Shown: positions 1 through 8,586, counted from the stretch's first letter. The stretch: DNA of 64,000 bases from Stenotrophomonas cyclobalanopsidis (GCF_008710035.1 NZ_VYKI01000013.1:45067-109066); one strand, 5' to 3'. Numbers and translations are program-made. The notes: a model not told the origin generated them from the sequence alone.

Positions 1-90
1 CCCCCGCCCCCGTTCTCCTCGCGCTTGCCCGCCGTCTCCGGCCCCCCGCCGCCCCCCACCCTCGACTCTACGAAGACGCATCGCGCGCAA

Positions 91-837
91 TCAGAACAAC
101 GGCCGCAGAATCAGCTCCAGCCCTAGCAGCAGCAGGAACCCAAGGAAACACGCGCGGAACACCCGTGCGCTGATGCGCTGGCGGATCACCTGCCCCAACC
201 ACATGCCCAGCAGTGCCGGCACAACTGCCAATGCGCTCAGGCCCAGCTGCTGCACACCAAACGCACCGTTGATCACCAAGCCGGTGGTCAACGAAATGGT
301 CGACACGGTGAACGCCAGGCCCAGCGCCTGCACCAGCTCCTCGCGCTGCATGCCCAGCGACTGCAGGTAAGGTACCGCTGGCATTACGAACACACCGGTG
401 GCGCCGGTCACCACGCCGGATATCGCACCCACCAGCGGCCCCAGCCAGCGCTCGCGCCGCTGCGGCACGCGGAACACCGGCGCCACCAGCGCGTACAGCG
501 CATACACAACCAGCGCCACACCGAGGGCAACGCGCGACCAGGTGCGATCCACCCGCACCAGCAGCGCGGCCGAACCCAGCGTCACCACCACCACCGCCAG
601 CATCATCGGCCACAGCCGCCGCACGGTCGGGCACAGCGAGGGGCCGGACAGCAGCTGCCACGCGTTGGTGACAAAGGTGGGAATGAACAGCATCGAGGCC
701 GCCGCCACCGGCGACAGCGCACCACCGAGCAGGCCCATCGCCACCGTCGGCAACCCCATGCCTGTCACGCCCTTGACCACGCCGGCCAGCACGAACACCA
801 CCACCAGCATCCCATAGAAATACATCGTCTCGTTCAT
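91..837 (-). CDS. TauE/SafE-family (DUF81) membrane permease
   Basis: Predicted inner-membrane transporter of 248 residues, the usual size of TauE/SafE proteins, which export sulfite, sulfoacetate or other organic anions; the substrate cannot be read from sequence. The protein is almost entirely hydrophobic, with about eight membrane segments. Near the N-terminus it carries the family motif VVKGVTGMGLP, and a second related half begins near GAISGVVTGATG. The reading frame stays open far upstream, into the LysR gene, but hydrophobic sequence begins only at the Met at 837 (MNETMYFYG), so that start was chosen. It is divergent from the LysR gene at 934, which is a plausible regulator. A SMAG-like remnant (CTCGACTCTAC) lies just past its 3' end near 61-71, within a C-rich stretch. 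Confidence 0.85.
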   Translation of the reverse strand: MNETMYFYGMLVVVFVLAGVVKGVTGMGLPTVAMGLLGGALSPVAAASMLFIPTFVTNAWQLLSGPSLCPTVRRLWPMMLAVVVVTLGSAALLVRVDRTWSRVALGVALVVYALYALVAPVFRVPQRRERWLGPLVGAISGVVTGATGVFVMPAVPYLQSLGMQREELVQALGLAFTVSTISLTTGLVINGAFGVQQLGLSALAVVPALLGMWLGQVIRQRISARVFRACFLGFLLLLGLELILRPLF

Positions 838-933
838 GCCGCCATTGGAGCGGGCCCGACACAGGCGCACAATGCGGTCTTGCCGCCACAGCCTTCGGAC
901 CAGCCGAAGGCAGGCTCGACCGGAGCACTCAAA

Positions 934-1833
934 ATGCGGATGGACATCGCCGACCTGCGCCTGTTCCTGGCCGTGGCCGATGCCGGCAGCATCACCGCCG
1001 GCGCAGCGCTGGCCAACCTGGCACTGGGCTCGGCCAGCGAACGCCTGCGCGCGATCGAAGCCGATGCCGGTACGGCACTGTTGAACCGGCATCCGCGCGG
1101 GGTCAGCATGACCGAAGCCGGCGCCGCCCTCGCCCATCACGCACGGCTGATCCTGCAGCAGCAGGCGCAGCTGCGCGGCGAGATGGACGCCTTCGCCCAC
1201 GGTGCGCGCGGCACCCTGCATCTGTATGCCAACACCGCGGCGCTGACCAACTACCTGCCCTCGCGGCTGGCGCCCTGGCTGGCGCAGCGCCCGCGCCTGC
1301 ACGTGGAGCTGCACGAACGCACCAGCACCGATGTCGTGCGCGCACTCGCTGCTGGCCAGGCCGAGGCAGGCATCATCAGCGATGCCGTACCGGCCGACGG
1401 CCTGCAGCGGCACGTAGTATCCGAAGACCCGCTGGTGATGCTGCTGCCCGCCGGCCACCGCTTCGCGTCGCAACGCGCGCTCGACTTCGTTGACGTGCTG
1501 GGCGAGACCTTCGTCGCCCTGGCCGATGGCAATGCACTGCAGACCTACGTGGAGGAACTCGCAGGCGAGGCAGGACGCCGGCTCGATGTGCGCATCCGCA
1601 TGAAAACGTTCGAAGGCCTGTGCACGATGGTCGGCCATGGCATCGGCGTGGGCATCGTGCCGAAGACGATCGCGCGTCAGCATCGGCGCAGCACGCACAC
1701 CATTGCGATACCACTCGCCGATGCCTGGGCGCAGCGCCGCCTGTGCGCGTGCTTCGCCGACTGGACGCGGCTGTCACCGGCGATGCGCAGCCTGCTGCTG
1801 CACCTCGGTGTACCGCCACAGAAAAAAGCGTGA
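934..1833 (+). CDS. LysR-family transcriptional regulator
   Basis: DNA-binding regulator of about 299 residues, normal LysR length. The N-terminal winged helix-turn-helix covers roughly residues 3-62 (DIADLRLFLAVADAGSITAG, then a recognition helix with SASERLRAIE). The C-terminal part is a periplasmic-binding-protein-like effector domain (LHLYANTAALTNYLPSRLA onward). The frame is open from 880, but the domain begins directly after Met codons at 934 and 940, so the longer start was not used. It is divergent from the TauE/SafE permease; by analogy with other LysR genes it may control that gene. The effector is unknown. Downstream comes the promoter and gene of tRNA-Leu. Confidence 0.85.
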   Translation: MRMDIADLRLFLAVADAGSITAGAALANLALGSASERLRAIEADAGTALLNRHPRGVSMTEAGAALAHHARLILQQQAQLRGEMDAFAHGARGTLHLYANTAALTNYLPSRLAPWLAQRPRLHVELHERTSTDVVRALAAGQAEAGIISDAVPADGLQRHVVSEDPLVMLLPAGHRFASQRALDFVDVLGETFVALADGNALQTYVEELAGEAGRRLDVRIRMKTFEGLCTMVGHGIGVGIVPKTIARQHRRSTHTIAIPLADAWAQRRLCACFADWTRLSPAMRSLLLHLGVPPQKKA

Positions 1834-1840
1834 AATGTTG

Positions 1841-1869
1841 TTGACACATCCTCAGTGGTTCCCCATAAT
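1841..1869 (+). promoter_or_regulatory. sigma-70 promoter of tRNA-Leu
   Basis: Perfect -35 TTGACA at 1841-1846, a 17-bp spacer, and -10 CATAAT at 1864-1869. Transcription would start about 8 nt before the mature tRNA. This is the best consensus promoter seen in the window. Confidence 0.85.
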
Positions 1870-1883
1870 TCGTCTCCTGAGTC

Positions 1884-1970
1884 GCCCAGGTGGCGGAATT
1901 GGTAGACGCACTAGCTTCAGGTGCTAGCGGGGGCAACTTCGTGGAGGTTCGAGTCCTCTCCTGGGCACCA
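1884..1970 (+). tRNA. tRNA-Leu (anticodon CAG)
   Basis: An 87-nt class II tRNA. The acceptor stem is GCCCAGG/CCTGGGC followed by an encoded CCA at 1968-1970. The D-arm contains GGTAGACGC. The anticodon stem CTAGC/GCTAG encloses the loop TTCAGGT, which gives anticodon CAG and reads CTG leucine codons. A long variable arm typical of Leu/Ser tRNAs follows (GGGGGCAACTTCGTG), then the T-loop GGTTCGAGTCC. CTG is the main leucine codon in this GC-rich DNA. Confidence 0.97.
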
Positions 1971-1987
1971 TGACTCAGCAAATGATC

Positions 1988-2010
1988 AAACCCGCGAAAG
2001 CGGGTTTTTT
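1988..2010 (+). terminator. Rho-independent terminator after tRNA-Leu
   Basis: Stem AAACCCGC / GCGGGTTT around a GAAA tetraloop, followed by a run of six T. It sits 18 nt after the tRNA CCA end. Confidence 0.9.
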
Positions 2011-2048
2011 CATGTCCGGCGTTCGGGAATTACGCGGCTGCCTGGCCC

Positions 2049-2071
2049 ATCCACGCACGGCGTGGATCTAC
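2049..2071 (-). repeat. SMAG-type palindrome, ATCCACG subfamily
   Basis: Inverted repeat ATCCACG / CGTGGAT followed by CTAC, which is GTAG on the minus strand. The same unit recurs at 52475-52491, 57667-57689 and, without CTAC, 62915-62933. Confidence 0.8.
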
Positions 2072-2363
2072 TGCATCGTTAAACCCGCGCATGCTTTTTT
2101 TCAATCTGCCGCGGGCTGGTCTTCGCTTTGATTGTCGCCTCCAGCACGGCACGACAGATGCCCGGTCGCGTGAAGACAGACCGTGCGCGCTTCAAGCCGG
2201 CGTGCGGAGGAGACCTATCGCACGTTCTTCATGGTTTCGTATTTTTCCTACGCGAAATTCCCTGCGCTCCCGTCGTGGAACAGGCAAATTCCTTGCTGCA
2301 GGTTGCCCGGCCCCATCGTGATGATCCGCTTCCTGCACCCCTGTTCCGTGCAAAGGAGTCGTC

Positions 2364-2636
2364 ATGCCGCGCATCACCTGCCCCCACTGTCACACCGCGT
2401 CGAACCACGGTGTCCACGTCTGCATCGGATGCCAGGCAGAAGTGCATTACGGCCCGCCCAAGGGTGCCGGCACCGCCGTTGTGATTGCGGCCATCGTGTG
2501 CGGCTCGTTCGCAGGAACCTACCTGCAGGCGGCGGGCTGGATCGTTGGCGTCGTCGTTCTCGCAGGTGGCATCTGGTTCCTCCCCCGCGTCTTCCGCGAC
2601 CGTGCTGTGTTCAAGCGGATCTACCGCACGCGATGA
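2364..2636 (+). CDS. small zinc-ribbon membrane protein, function unknown
   Basis: A 90-residue protein. The N-terminus has paired CxxC motifs (CPHC at about residues 6-9 and CIGC at about 20-23), which suggests a zinc ribbon. Two adjacent hydrophobic segments follow (TAVVIAAIVCGSFAGTYLQA and WIVGVVVLAGGIWFLP), then a basic tail. The start is supported by AAGGAG about 7 nt upstream. I do not recognise a specific family function. It is a single-gene unit between tRNA-Leu and the convergent emr operon. Confidence 0.7.
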   Translation: MPRITCPHCHTASNHGVHVCIGCQAEVHYGPPKGAGTAVVIAAIVCGSFAGTYLQAAGWIVGVVVLAGGIWFLPRVFRDRAVFKRIYRTR

Positions 2637-2673
2637 GAGGGATACGTGCAGCCGCAGCCCGGCCCGCAAACAC

Positions 2674-2700
2674 AAACCCCGCCTTCCGGCGGGGTGTGTG
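2674..2700. terminator. hairpin between convergent genes, likely bidirectional terminator
   Basis: Stem CCCCGCC / GGCGGGG around TTCC at 2677-2694. Read on the minus strand it is followed by TTTGTGTTTG, which would serve the emr operon. On the plus strand the T-tract is interrupted (TGTGTG), so it is weaker for the zinc-ribbon gene. Confidence 0.6.
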
Positions 2701-2730
2701 CATTGTGTAGAGGCATTCCGCGGAGAAGCC

Positions 2731-2752
2731 GCCGGGCATGGCCAGGCGCTAC
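2731..2752 (-). repeat. degenerate SMAG palindrome, GCCGGGC subfamily
   Basis: GCCGGGCATGGCCAGGC followed by GCTAC. It ends 4 bp before the emrB stop codon. One arm carries a C-to-A change relative to the intact units elsewhere. Confidence 0.65.
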
Positions 2753-2756
2753 CGCG

Positions 2757-4343
2757 TCAATGCCCGCCGGCAGATGCCGCACCGGCACCGGCGCCGAACG
2801 GCGGCTTGGCCAGCCACAGGAACGCGATGATCGCCAGGAACGTCCAGCCCAGCAGGTAGAAAATGTCGTTGAACGCCATCTGCGAGGCTTGGTGGTTGAT
2901 CATGTTGTTCAGCACCGCTGCGCCGTGTTGCAGGTCGCCCTGCCCCATCGCCGCCACCTGGTCCTGCATGCCCGGCTGGTAGGCCGAGATGTGTTCGGTC
3001 AGATCGGCATGGTGCACCTGGGTGCGACGTGCCCACAGCCAGGTGGTCAGCGATGCAGCGAAGCTGCCGCCCAGCGTACGCAGGAAGGTGGCCAGGCCCG
3101 AACCCGCGGCGATCTCGCGACCGTCCAGGTCCGACAGCAGGATCTGCAGCACCGGCATGAAGAACAACGCCACGCCAATACCCATGATCAGCTGCACGCC
3201 GGCCACGTGCGCGTAGTCCACCTGCAGGTTGAAGTCCGAGCGCATGAAGCTGGTCAACGACAGGAACACGAAGGCGAACGAAGCGATCATGCGCATGTCG
3301 AAGCGCGAGGCGTACTTGCCCACGAACGGCGTCATGATCACCGGCAGGATGCCGATCGGCGCCGTCGCCAGGCCCGCCCAGATGGCGGTGTAGCCCATGT
3401 CACGCTGCAGCCACTGCGGGATCAGCAGCGACACGCTGAAGAACGCCGCATAGGCCACCACCATCGCCAGCGTGCCGGCGCGGAAATTACGGTGACGGAA
3501 CAGCTTCAGGTCGACGATCGGATCCTTGTCGGTCAATTCCCAGATCAGGAACACCGCCAGCGCCACCACGGCAACGCAGGCCAGCACCACGATCTTTGTC
3601 GAGGAGAACCAGTCTTCGTCGTTGCCCAGGTCGAGCACCAGCTGCAGCGCGCCCACGCCGATCACCAGGGTGATCAGGCCGACGTAGTCCATCTTCGGCT
3701 TTTCGATCTGCTCCGGGCGCCCCTTCAGCTGGTTGCCCACCACCAGCGCGGCGAACACGCCCAGCGGCACGTTGATCAGGAAGATCCATTCCCAGCTGTA
3801 GTTGTCGGTGATCCAGCCACCGAGGATGGGCCCGCAGATCGGCGCCACCACGGTGATCATCGCCAGCAGCGCCAGCGCCTGCCCTCGCTTCTCGCGTGGG
3901 TAGATCGACACCAGCAGCGACTGGGTGATCGGGTACATCGGCCCGGCCACGAAGCCCTGCAGCGCACGCGACAGCACCAGCATGCCCATGCTCTGCGCAA
4001 GGCCGCACAGCAGCGAGGTGATGACGAAGGCCAGGGTGGCCCAGATGAACAGCTTGCGTTCGCCGAAGCGACGGCTGAGCCAGCCGGTCAGCGGCAGCGC
4101 GATGGCCGTGCTGACCGCGAACGAGGTGATGACCCACGTCGCCTGCTGCGAACTGGCACCGAGGTTGCCGGCGATGGTCGGCAGCGAGACGTTGGCGATG
4201 GTGGTGTCGAGCACCTGCATGAACGAGGCCATCGCCAGGCCGACGGTGCACAGGGCCACGCTGGGCGGCAGGAACCCGGAGGCCGCACCCGGCGCCGCCG
4301 GTGCGCCCGGAGTGCCGGGCGCCGCTGGAGCTTGTGCGGACAT
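2757..4343 (-). CDS. emrB: EmrB-like DHA2 family MFS multidrug transporter
   Basis: Inner-membrane drug:proton antiporter of 528 residues with about 14 predicted membrane helices, typical of DHA2 transporters. Visible signatures are the first-helix region VLDTTIANVSLP, an MFS motif-A-like loop (GWLSRRFGERKLF) and the antiporter motif C region GPILGGWI. A Pro/Ala/Gly-rich N-terminal tail of about 25 residues precedes helix 1. It is the last gene of emrR-emrC-emrA-emrB and starts 7 bp after emrA. With EmrA and EmrC it should form a tripartite pump for hydrophobic compounds; in S. maltophilia the EmrCABsm system has been linked to uncouplers, nalidixic acid and erythromycin. Confidence 0.93.
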   Translation of the reverse strand: MSAQAPAAPGTPGAPAAPGAASGFLPPSVALCTVGLAMASFMQVLDTTIANVSLPTIAGNLGASSQQATWVITSFAVSTAIALPLTGWLSRRFGERKLFIWATLAFVITSLLCGLAQSMGMLVLSRALQGFVAGPMYPITQSLLVSIYPREKRGQALALLAMITVVAPICGPILGGWITDNYSWEWIFLINVPLGVFAALVVGNQLKGRPEQIEKPKMDYVGLITLVIGVGALQLVLDLGNDEDWFSSTKIVVLACVAVVALAVFLIWELTDKDPIVDLKLFRHRNFRAGTLAMVVAYAAFFSVSLLIPQWLQRDMGYTAIWAGLATAPIGILPVIMTPFVGKYASRFDMRMIASFAFVFLSLTSFMRSDFNLQVDYAHVAGVQLIMGIGVALFFMPVLQILLSDLDGREIAAGSGLATFLRTLGGSFAASLTTWLWARRTQVHHADLTEHISAYQPGMQDQVAAMGQGDLQHGAAVLNNMINHQASQMAFNDIFYLLGWTFLAIIAFLWLAKPPFGAGAGAASAGGH

Positions 4344-4350
4344 GTCGACC

Positions 4351-5529
4351 TCAGCCCGCGTTGGCCTGCTGCGGCAGGTTGCCTTCGATGATCGTGTGGA
4401 TCACCTCGTCGGCATCATGCAGCTGCTTGGCATACACATCGGTGTCGAACACCGTGCCCTTGGCGGCGGCGGTCGGCAGCACTTCGCCCTTCTGGTCGCG
4501 CAGGCTTACTTCGGCCTTCATCGACAGGCCGATCCGCAGCGGATGTTCGGCCAGCTGCTTGGCATCGATGGCGATGCGCACCGGCACGCGCTGCACGATC
4601 TTGATCCAGTTGCCGCTGGCGTTCTGCGCCGGCAGCAGCGAGAACGCCGAACCGGTGCCCAGGCCCAGGCTCTGGATGCGGCCCTTGTACTTCACGTCAC
4701 CGGCGTACAGGTCCGACTCCAGCTCCACTTCCTGGCCCAGGCGCATGTGGCGCAGCTGGGTTTCCTTGAAGTTGGCTTCCACCCACATCTGCTCGGTCGG
4801 TACCACGGCCATCAGGGCATTGCCCGGCTGCACGCGCTGGCCAACCTGCACCGAACGACGGGCGACATAACCGGTGACCGGCGCGACGATACCGGCGCGG
4901 GCATTGTTGAGGAAGGCCTGGCGCAGCTGTGCGGCGGCGGCCAGCACGTCCGGCTGGGTGGCGATGACGGTGTCATCGACCAGCGCGCGGTTGCGCTCGA
5001 CGGTCTCGCGCGAACCGGCCACTGCGGCTTCGGCGGCGGCCAGCTCGTCGCGGGCATGGGCCAGTTCTTCGTTGGAGATGGCGCCGGTGGCGGCCAGGTC
5101 CTTGCGGCGGGCGAAGTCTTCGCGCACCCGCTTCAGGCTCACCTGCCGGGCGTTCAGGTCAGCCTGCGCGCCCTCCACGCTGCGGTACAGGCCGCGGGTC
5201 TGGCGCACGGTCTTGGCCAGGTTGGCTTCGGCCTGCTGCAGGGCGACGGAGGTGTCGGCCGGGTCCAGCTGCACCAGCAGCTGGCCGCGCTCGACGCGCA
5301 TGCCGTCATCGACGTTGATGGCGACCACGGTGCCGGCCACCAGCGGGGTGATCTGTACCTGGTTGCCCTGCACGTAGGCATCGTCGGTTTCTTCGAACCA
5401 ACGACCGAACATGAAGTACCACAGCGCCAGTGCGGCAAGCAGCAGCACGACGATGACGAACAGGCCGCGCAGCAGCTTGCCGCGGCGGTTGGGAGCGGCC
5501 GGGGCCGCGGTGTCTTGGGTCTGGCTCAT
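4351..5529 (-). CDS. emrA: EmrA-like periplasmic adaptor (HlyD family)
   Basis: Membrane-fusion protein of 392 residues that links the inner-membrane pump EmrB to the outer-membrane channel. It has a short cytoplasmic N-terminus, one transmembrane anchor at about residues 21-42, a biotinyl-lipoyl-like half motif (VQITPLVAGTVVAINVDDGM), and a long alpha-helical hairpin rich in Ala, Glu and Arg (about residues 105-220). The second half of the lipoyl fold and a beta-barrel domain follow (APVTGYVARRSVQVGQRV, then MWVEANFKETQLRHM). It lies 11 bp downstream of emrC and 7 bp upstream of emrB, so all are probably one transcript. Confidence 0.94.
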   Translation of the reverse strand: MSQTQDTAAPAAPNRRGKLLRGLFVIVVLLLAALALWYFMFGRWFEETDDAYVQGNQVQITPLVAGTVVAINVDDGMRVERGQLLVQLDPADTSVALQQAEANLAKTVRQTRGLYRSVEGAQADLNARQVSLKRVREDFARRKDLAATGAISNEELAHARDELAAAEAAVAGSRETVERNRALVDDTVIATQPDVLAAAAQLRQAFLNNARAGIVAPVTGYVARRSVQVGQRVQPGNALMAVVPTEQMWVEANFKETQLRHMRLGQEVELESDLYAGDVKYKGRIQSLGLGTGSAFSLLPAQNASGNWIKIVQRVPVRIAIDAKQLAEHPLRIGLSMKAEVSLRDQKGEVLPTAAAKGTVFDTDVYAKQLHDADEVIHTIIEGNLPQQANAG

Positions 5530-5540
5530 GGCGTGGGTCT

Positions 5541-7034
5541 TCAGGAATGCGAGGAATCGGAATGGGAGGCGATCGGTGCGGCGTCGGCGTCGGTGGGCTG
5601 GAAACCACCACCCAGCGCCTTGCTCAGGCGCACCGAGGTCTGCACCTGCTGCGACTGCAGGCCGGCCAACTGCTGCTGCGACTGCAGCAGGATGGACTGC
5701 GCGCTGAGCACGTCCAGGTAGCTGCCGATGCCGGCGCGGTAACGCTGCTGGGCCAGATCGAACGCCGCGCGGGCGGTGTCCACCGCCTGCTGCTGCGCCT
5801 GCGCCTGCTGGGCCAGCGAACGCAACGCGTTGACCTGGTCGGCCACGTCGCGCAGCGCGTCCAGCACGGACTGGTTGTAGTTGGCCACCGCCAGGTCGTA
5901 CTGCGCGTCGGTGTTGTCCAGGTTGGCGCGCAGCTTGCCGCCTTCGAAGATCGGCAGGCTCAGCGCCGGGCCAATGTAGGCGAAGGTGGAGCTGCTCTTC
6001 AGCAGGTCGCCCACGTTCGGGGCGACCACGCCGGCCAGCGCGGTCAGGTTGAAGCTCGGGTAGAACCTGGTCTTGGCGACCTTGATCTGCTTTTCGGCCG
6101 CTTCCACGCGCCAGCGCGCGGCGACGATATCAGGGCGACGGCCGAGCAGCTCGCTGGGCAGCACGCCCGGCAGCTGCAGGGCCAGCGGGTTCAGCGCCTG
6201 CGGGCGTTCGATCGACAGGCCACGGTCCGGGCCCTTGCCGACCAGCGCGGCCAGCGCGGTGCGGGCGGCATCGATGCGCTGCTGCGCGGCCAGCAGCTGC
6301 TGCTGCGCGGCCGGCACGCGGGCTTCGGACTGGCGCACCTGCAGGTCGCTGTCGATGCCGGCGCTGCGGCGCTGGCGGGTCAGCTCCAGCGACTTCTGCG
6401 AGCGCGTCAGTTCCTGCTCGGCCACGTCGTTGAGCTGCCAGGCATAGGCCAGTTCGGTGTAGGCCTGCGCAATGCCGGCGGACAGGTTCAGGCGTGCGGC
6501 CTGCGCATCCACGGTCGCTGCGTGCGCGCCGTCAACGGCGGCTTCCCATGCCGCGCGCTTGCCGCCCCACAGGTCAACGCCGTAGCTGAAGTTGAAGGCG
6601 ACCTGGCTGCTGCCGCCGTAACGGCCACCCAGCTCGTCGCCGAGCATGGATTCGGGCAGGCGCAGGCCGGTGTAGCCACCGGACACCGACAGGCTGGGCA
6701 GGCGCTCGGCGCGGCTGGTGCCGACCTGCGACTGGGCCTGGCGCAGGCGCGCATCGGCCGCGTCCAGGCTGGGGTGGCCGGCCAGGCCTTCGCTGATGAG
6801 GGCGTCGAGCTGGGGATCGCCCAACGCCTTCCACCAGTCCTGGGCCGGGAAGCCGGTGGCGCTCAGGTCGCTGTCGGCCAGCGTGCGCTCGCTGTGCAGG
6901 CTGTCCACGTCGAGCACGTGGCCCTGCGGGTTCAGGCCACGGCTGCTGGCGCAGGCGGCCAGGGCCAGGGCCAGCGCTGAAACCAGCAGCGCGCGCCCGG
7001 ACCGGCGGAGAGTGGGATGCGGGATCGGGTTCAT
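5541..7034 (-). CDS. emrC: outer-membrane efflux lipoprotein EmrC (TolC/NodT type)
   Basis: Outer-membrane channel of the Emr pump, 497 residues. It has a lipoprotein signal peptide with lipobox LAAC (Cys28), then two repeated outer-membrane-efflux domains (about 60-270 and 280-480) with coiled-coil helices and Ala/Gln-rich stretches. NodT-type features include DWWKALGDPQLDALI and LLGRRPDIVAARWRVEAAE. Its ATG overlaps the emrR stop in an ATGA arrangement, so translation is probably coupled to the repressor gene. An OMF gene inside the operon is typical of S. maltophilia; E. coli uses the separately encoded TolC. Confidence 0.93.
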   Translation of the reverse strand: MNPIPHPTLRRSGRALLVSALALALAACASSRGLNPQGHVLDVDSLHSERTLADSDLSATGFPAQDWWKALGDPQLDALISEGLAGHPSLDAADARLRQAQSQVGTSRAERLPSLSVSGGYTGLRLPESMLGDELGGRYGGSSQVAFNFSYGVDLWGGKRAAWEAAVDGAHAATVDAQAARLNLSAGIAQAYTELAYAWQLNDVAEQELTRSQKSLELTRQRRSAGIDSDLQVRQSEARVPAAQQQLLAAQQRIDAARTALAALVGKGPDRGLSIERPQALNPLALQLPGVLPSELLGRRPDIVAARWRVEAAEKQIKVAKTRFYPSFNLTALAGVVAPNVGDLLKSSSTFAYIGPALSLPIFEGGKLRANLDNTDAQYDLAVANYNQSVLDALRDVADQVNALRSLAQQAQAQQQAVDTARAAFDLAQQRYRAGIGSYLDVLSAQSILLQSQQQLAGLQSQQVQTSVRLSKALGGGFQPTDADAAPIASHSDSSHS

Positions 7035-7474
7035 GGGGTCGTCAGGGAATCGCGGATTCGGGTCAGGAGGGACAGCAGCAGCGTGCGTTCGTCGGCAGAC
7101 AGGTCGCGCAGGGCGAAATCCATCACCGCGTCGCCGCGCTTCTGCAGGCGCGCCCAGAGGGCACGGCCTTCATCGGTCAGAACGATCTGCAGGGCCCGCC
7201 GATCCTGGCTGTGCGGCTCGCGGCGCACGCAGCCCAGGGCTTCCAGCTTGTCCAGCAGGCGGGTCACCGCGCTGGGCACCTGGTCGATGGCCTGGGCCAG
7301 TTCGTTGGCGGTGCACGGGGCCATGCGGGCCAGCAGCTTCAGGCCGATGTAATGGGTGAAGCCGATGCCGAGGTCTTCTTCGGCCATGGACGCGTCGAGC
7401 TGGCGGACCAGGCCGTCGCGCACCTGGCGCAGCAGCAGGCCGAAGCTGGGGGGGTTGGAGGACGGACAGATCAT
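7031..7474 (-). CDS. emrR: MarR-family repressor EmrR
   Basis: Winged-helix transcription factor of 147 residues, normal MarR size. It has a dimerisation helix at the N-terminus, a winged HTH at about residues 50-110 (MAPCTANELAQAIDQVPSAV with recognition helix, then a wing with REPHSQDRRALQIVLTDEG) and a C-terminal helix. The DxR wing motif (QDRR) is present. First gene of the emr operon and expected to repress it until a hydrophobic drug binds. The start at 7474 begins the domain at the expected place; the frame is open further upstream but would run through the AT-rich operator region. The ribosome-binding site is weak. Confidence 0.92.
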   Translation of the reverse strand: MICPSSNPPSFGLLLRQVRDGLVRQLDASMAEEDLGIGFTHYIGLKLLARMAPCTANELAQAIDQVPSAVTRLLDKLEALGCVRREPHSQDRRALQIVLTDEGRALWARLQKRGDAVMDFALRDLSADERTLLLSLLTRIRDSLTTP

Positions 7475-7498
7475 GGGGGAGCATTTTCTTCCAAAAAA

Positions 7499-7520
7499 AA
7501 TATTTCTCAATGGAAATATT
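7499..7520. promoter_or_regulatory. palindromic operator upstream of emrR
   Basis: Perfect inverted repeat AATATTTC / GAAATATT with a 6-bp spacer, 25 bp upstream of the emrR start. It is an AT-rich island in very GC-rich DNA. Size and position fit an autoregulatory MarR-type (EmrR) operator; binding is inferred, not shown. Confidence 0.7.
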
Positions 7521-7699
7521 CGATCTGGCATCGAATGCTGTGTTGCAGCAACGGGTTCGATCAGTGAAGGCGCTACCTTAATGGCCGCCTGAACTGGCCC
7601 GGTAGTACAATCCAGCCAATGAATGTCACATTCCAGCCACCTCCGCCGGTCATAACGGCAGGTGAACCGGGCCCGCCCACCCTCCTCCGCGAGGTCGCG

Positions 7700-8527
7700 A
7701 TGGACTGGTTCGAGCGCAACGATGGCCCGCCGGTCATCGGTTTCCGCTTCGACAGCCCGCAGGGCCTGGCCCGCGAAGTGGACTGGCACCACCACGCCCG
7801 CGCCCAGCTGATCTATGTCGAGCGCGGCCTGCTGACCACCCGCACCTCGCACGGCACCTGGTCGCTGGCACCGGGTTCGGCCGGCTGGATGCCGCCGCTG
7901 GAACCGCACACGGTCAGCCTGGATGGCCCGATGCGTGGCTGGGGCATGGCCCTGGCCGCGCCGGCCTGCGTCGAGCTGCCCTCCGACCCCTGCGTGCTGG
8001 GGCTGTCCAAGCTGGCCCAGGCGGTGGCCGAGCGCATCTGCGAATGGCCGCTGGACTACGTCCCCTGCGACGACCGCGAGCATATCCTCAGCGTCATGCG
8101 CGACGAGATCCGCACCGCGCCGCGCCAGCGCATGCACCTGCCGATGCCGCGCGACCGCCGCCTGCTGAAGATCGCCTCGCAGCTGCTGGCCGAGCCCTCC
8201 GACGAGCGCAGTCTGGCCGAATGGGCGCACTGGGCCGGCCTGTCGCCGCGCAGCCTGACCCGCCACTTCCGCGACGAGACCACCCTGAGCTTCGCCCAGT
8301 GGCGGCAGCAGGCCCGGCTGGCCGAGGCCCTGCGCCAGCTCAGCGAGGGCCGCAGCGTGGCCGATATCGCCCACGCACTGGGCTTCAGCAGCGCCAGCGC
8401 CTTCGTCACCGTGTTCCGCCGCCACTTCGGCCTGCCACCCGGGCGCTACCTGGCACGGGTCGGCCATGGCCTGGAACCGGGGCTGGATCCCGCACGTGGC
8501 TTGGCATCCCCCGCCGCATCCGGATAA
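7700..8527 (+). CDS. AraC-family transcriptional regulator with cupin sensor domain
   Basis: Regulator of about 275 residues. The N-terminal half resembles an AraC cupin (WHHHARAQLIYVERG, then a Trp/Pro-rich region). The C-terminal 100 residues hold the double helix-turn-helix (LAEWAHWAGLSPRSLTRHF and VADIAHALGFSSASAFVTVF, ending RRHFGLPPGRY). The start at 7700 is preceded by GAGG 5 nt upstream and begins the conserved part. An alternative ATG at 7619 would add a 27-residue Pro-rich leader and has no ribosome-binding site. It is divergent from emrRCAB; nothing shows whether it acts on that operon. The effector is unknown. Confidence 0.8.
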   Translation: MDWFERNDGPPVIGFRFDSPQGLAREVDWHHHARAQLIYVERGLLTTRTSHGTWSLAPGSAGWMPPLEPHTVSLDGPMRGWGMALAAPACVELPSDPCVLGLSKLAQAVAERICEWPLDYVPCDDREHILSVMRDEIRTAPRQRMHLPMPRDRRLLKIASQLLAEPSDERSLAEWAHWAGLSPRSLTRHFRDETTLSFAQWRQQARLAEALRQLSEGRSVADIAHALGFSSASAFVTVFRRHFGLPPGRYLARVGHGLEPGLDPARGLASPAASG

Positions 8528-8528
8528 T
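8501..8528 (+). promoter_or_regulatory. putative promoter of parC
   Basis: -35 TTGGCA at 8501-8506, a 16-bp spacer, and -10 GATAAT at 8523-8528. It overlaps the end of the araC-type gene and lies 58 bp before the parC start. Confidence 0.55.
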
Positions 8529-8586
8529 CAGTGCATTGAGAGCGCCGACCGCCGTCTTCGCCTCCCGACATAGGTAACAACGCCGC

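Larger units (their letters stand above)
1971..2363. other. gene-free intergenic region
   Basis: 393 bp between tRNA-Leu and the small zinc-ribbon gene. It contains the tRNA terminator and one SMAG-type palindrome (2049-2071). The remainder, about 2072-2345, has open frames in several registers but none with convincing codon use or a recognisable product. It probably holds the promoter of the downstream gene, although no clear -35/-10 pair is visible. Confidence 0.6.

Noticed and set aside
1..90. C-rich stretch at the window start as a regulatory element
   Set aside because: Only a low-complexity C-rich sequence and a fragment of a SMAG unit can be seen; nothing further can be supported at the edge.
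2646..4391. Long plus-strand ORF of 581 codons opposite emrB
   Set aside because: Its translation is rich in His, Gln and Arg, typical of the antisense of a GC-rich gene, and it lies wholly over the clearly real emrB.
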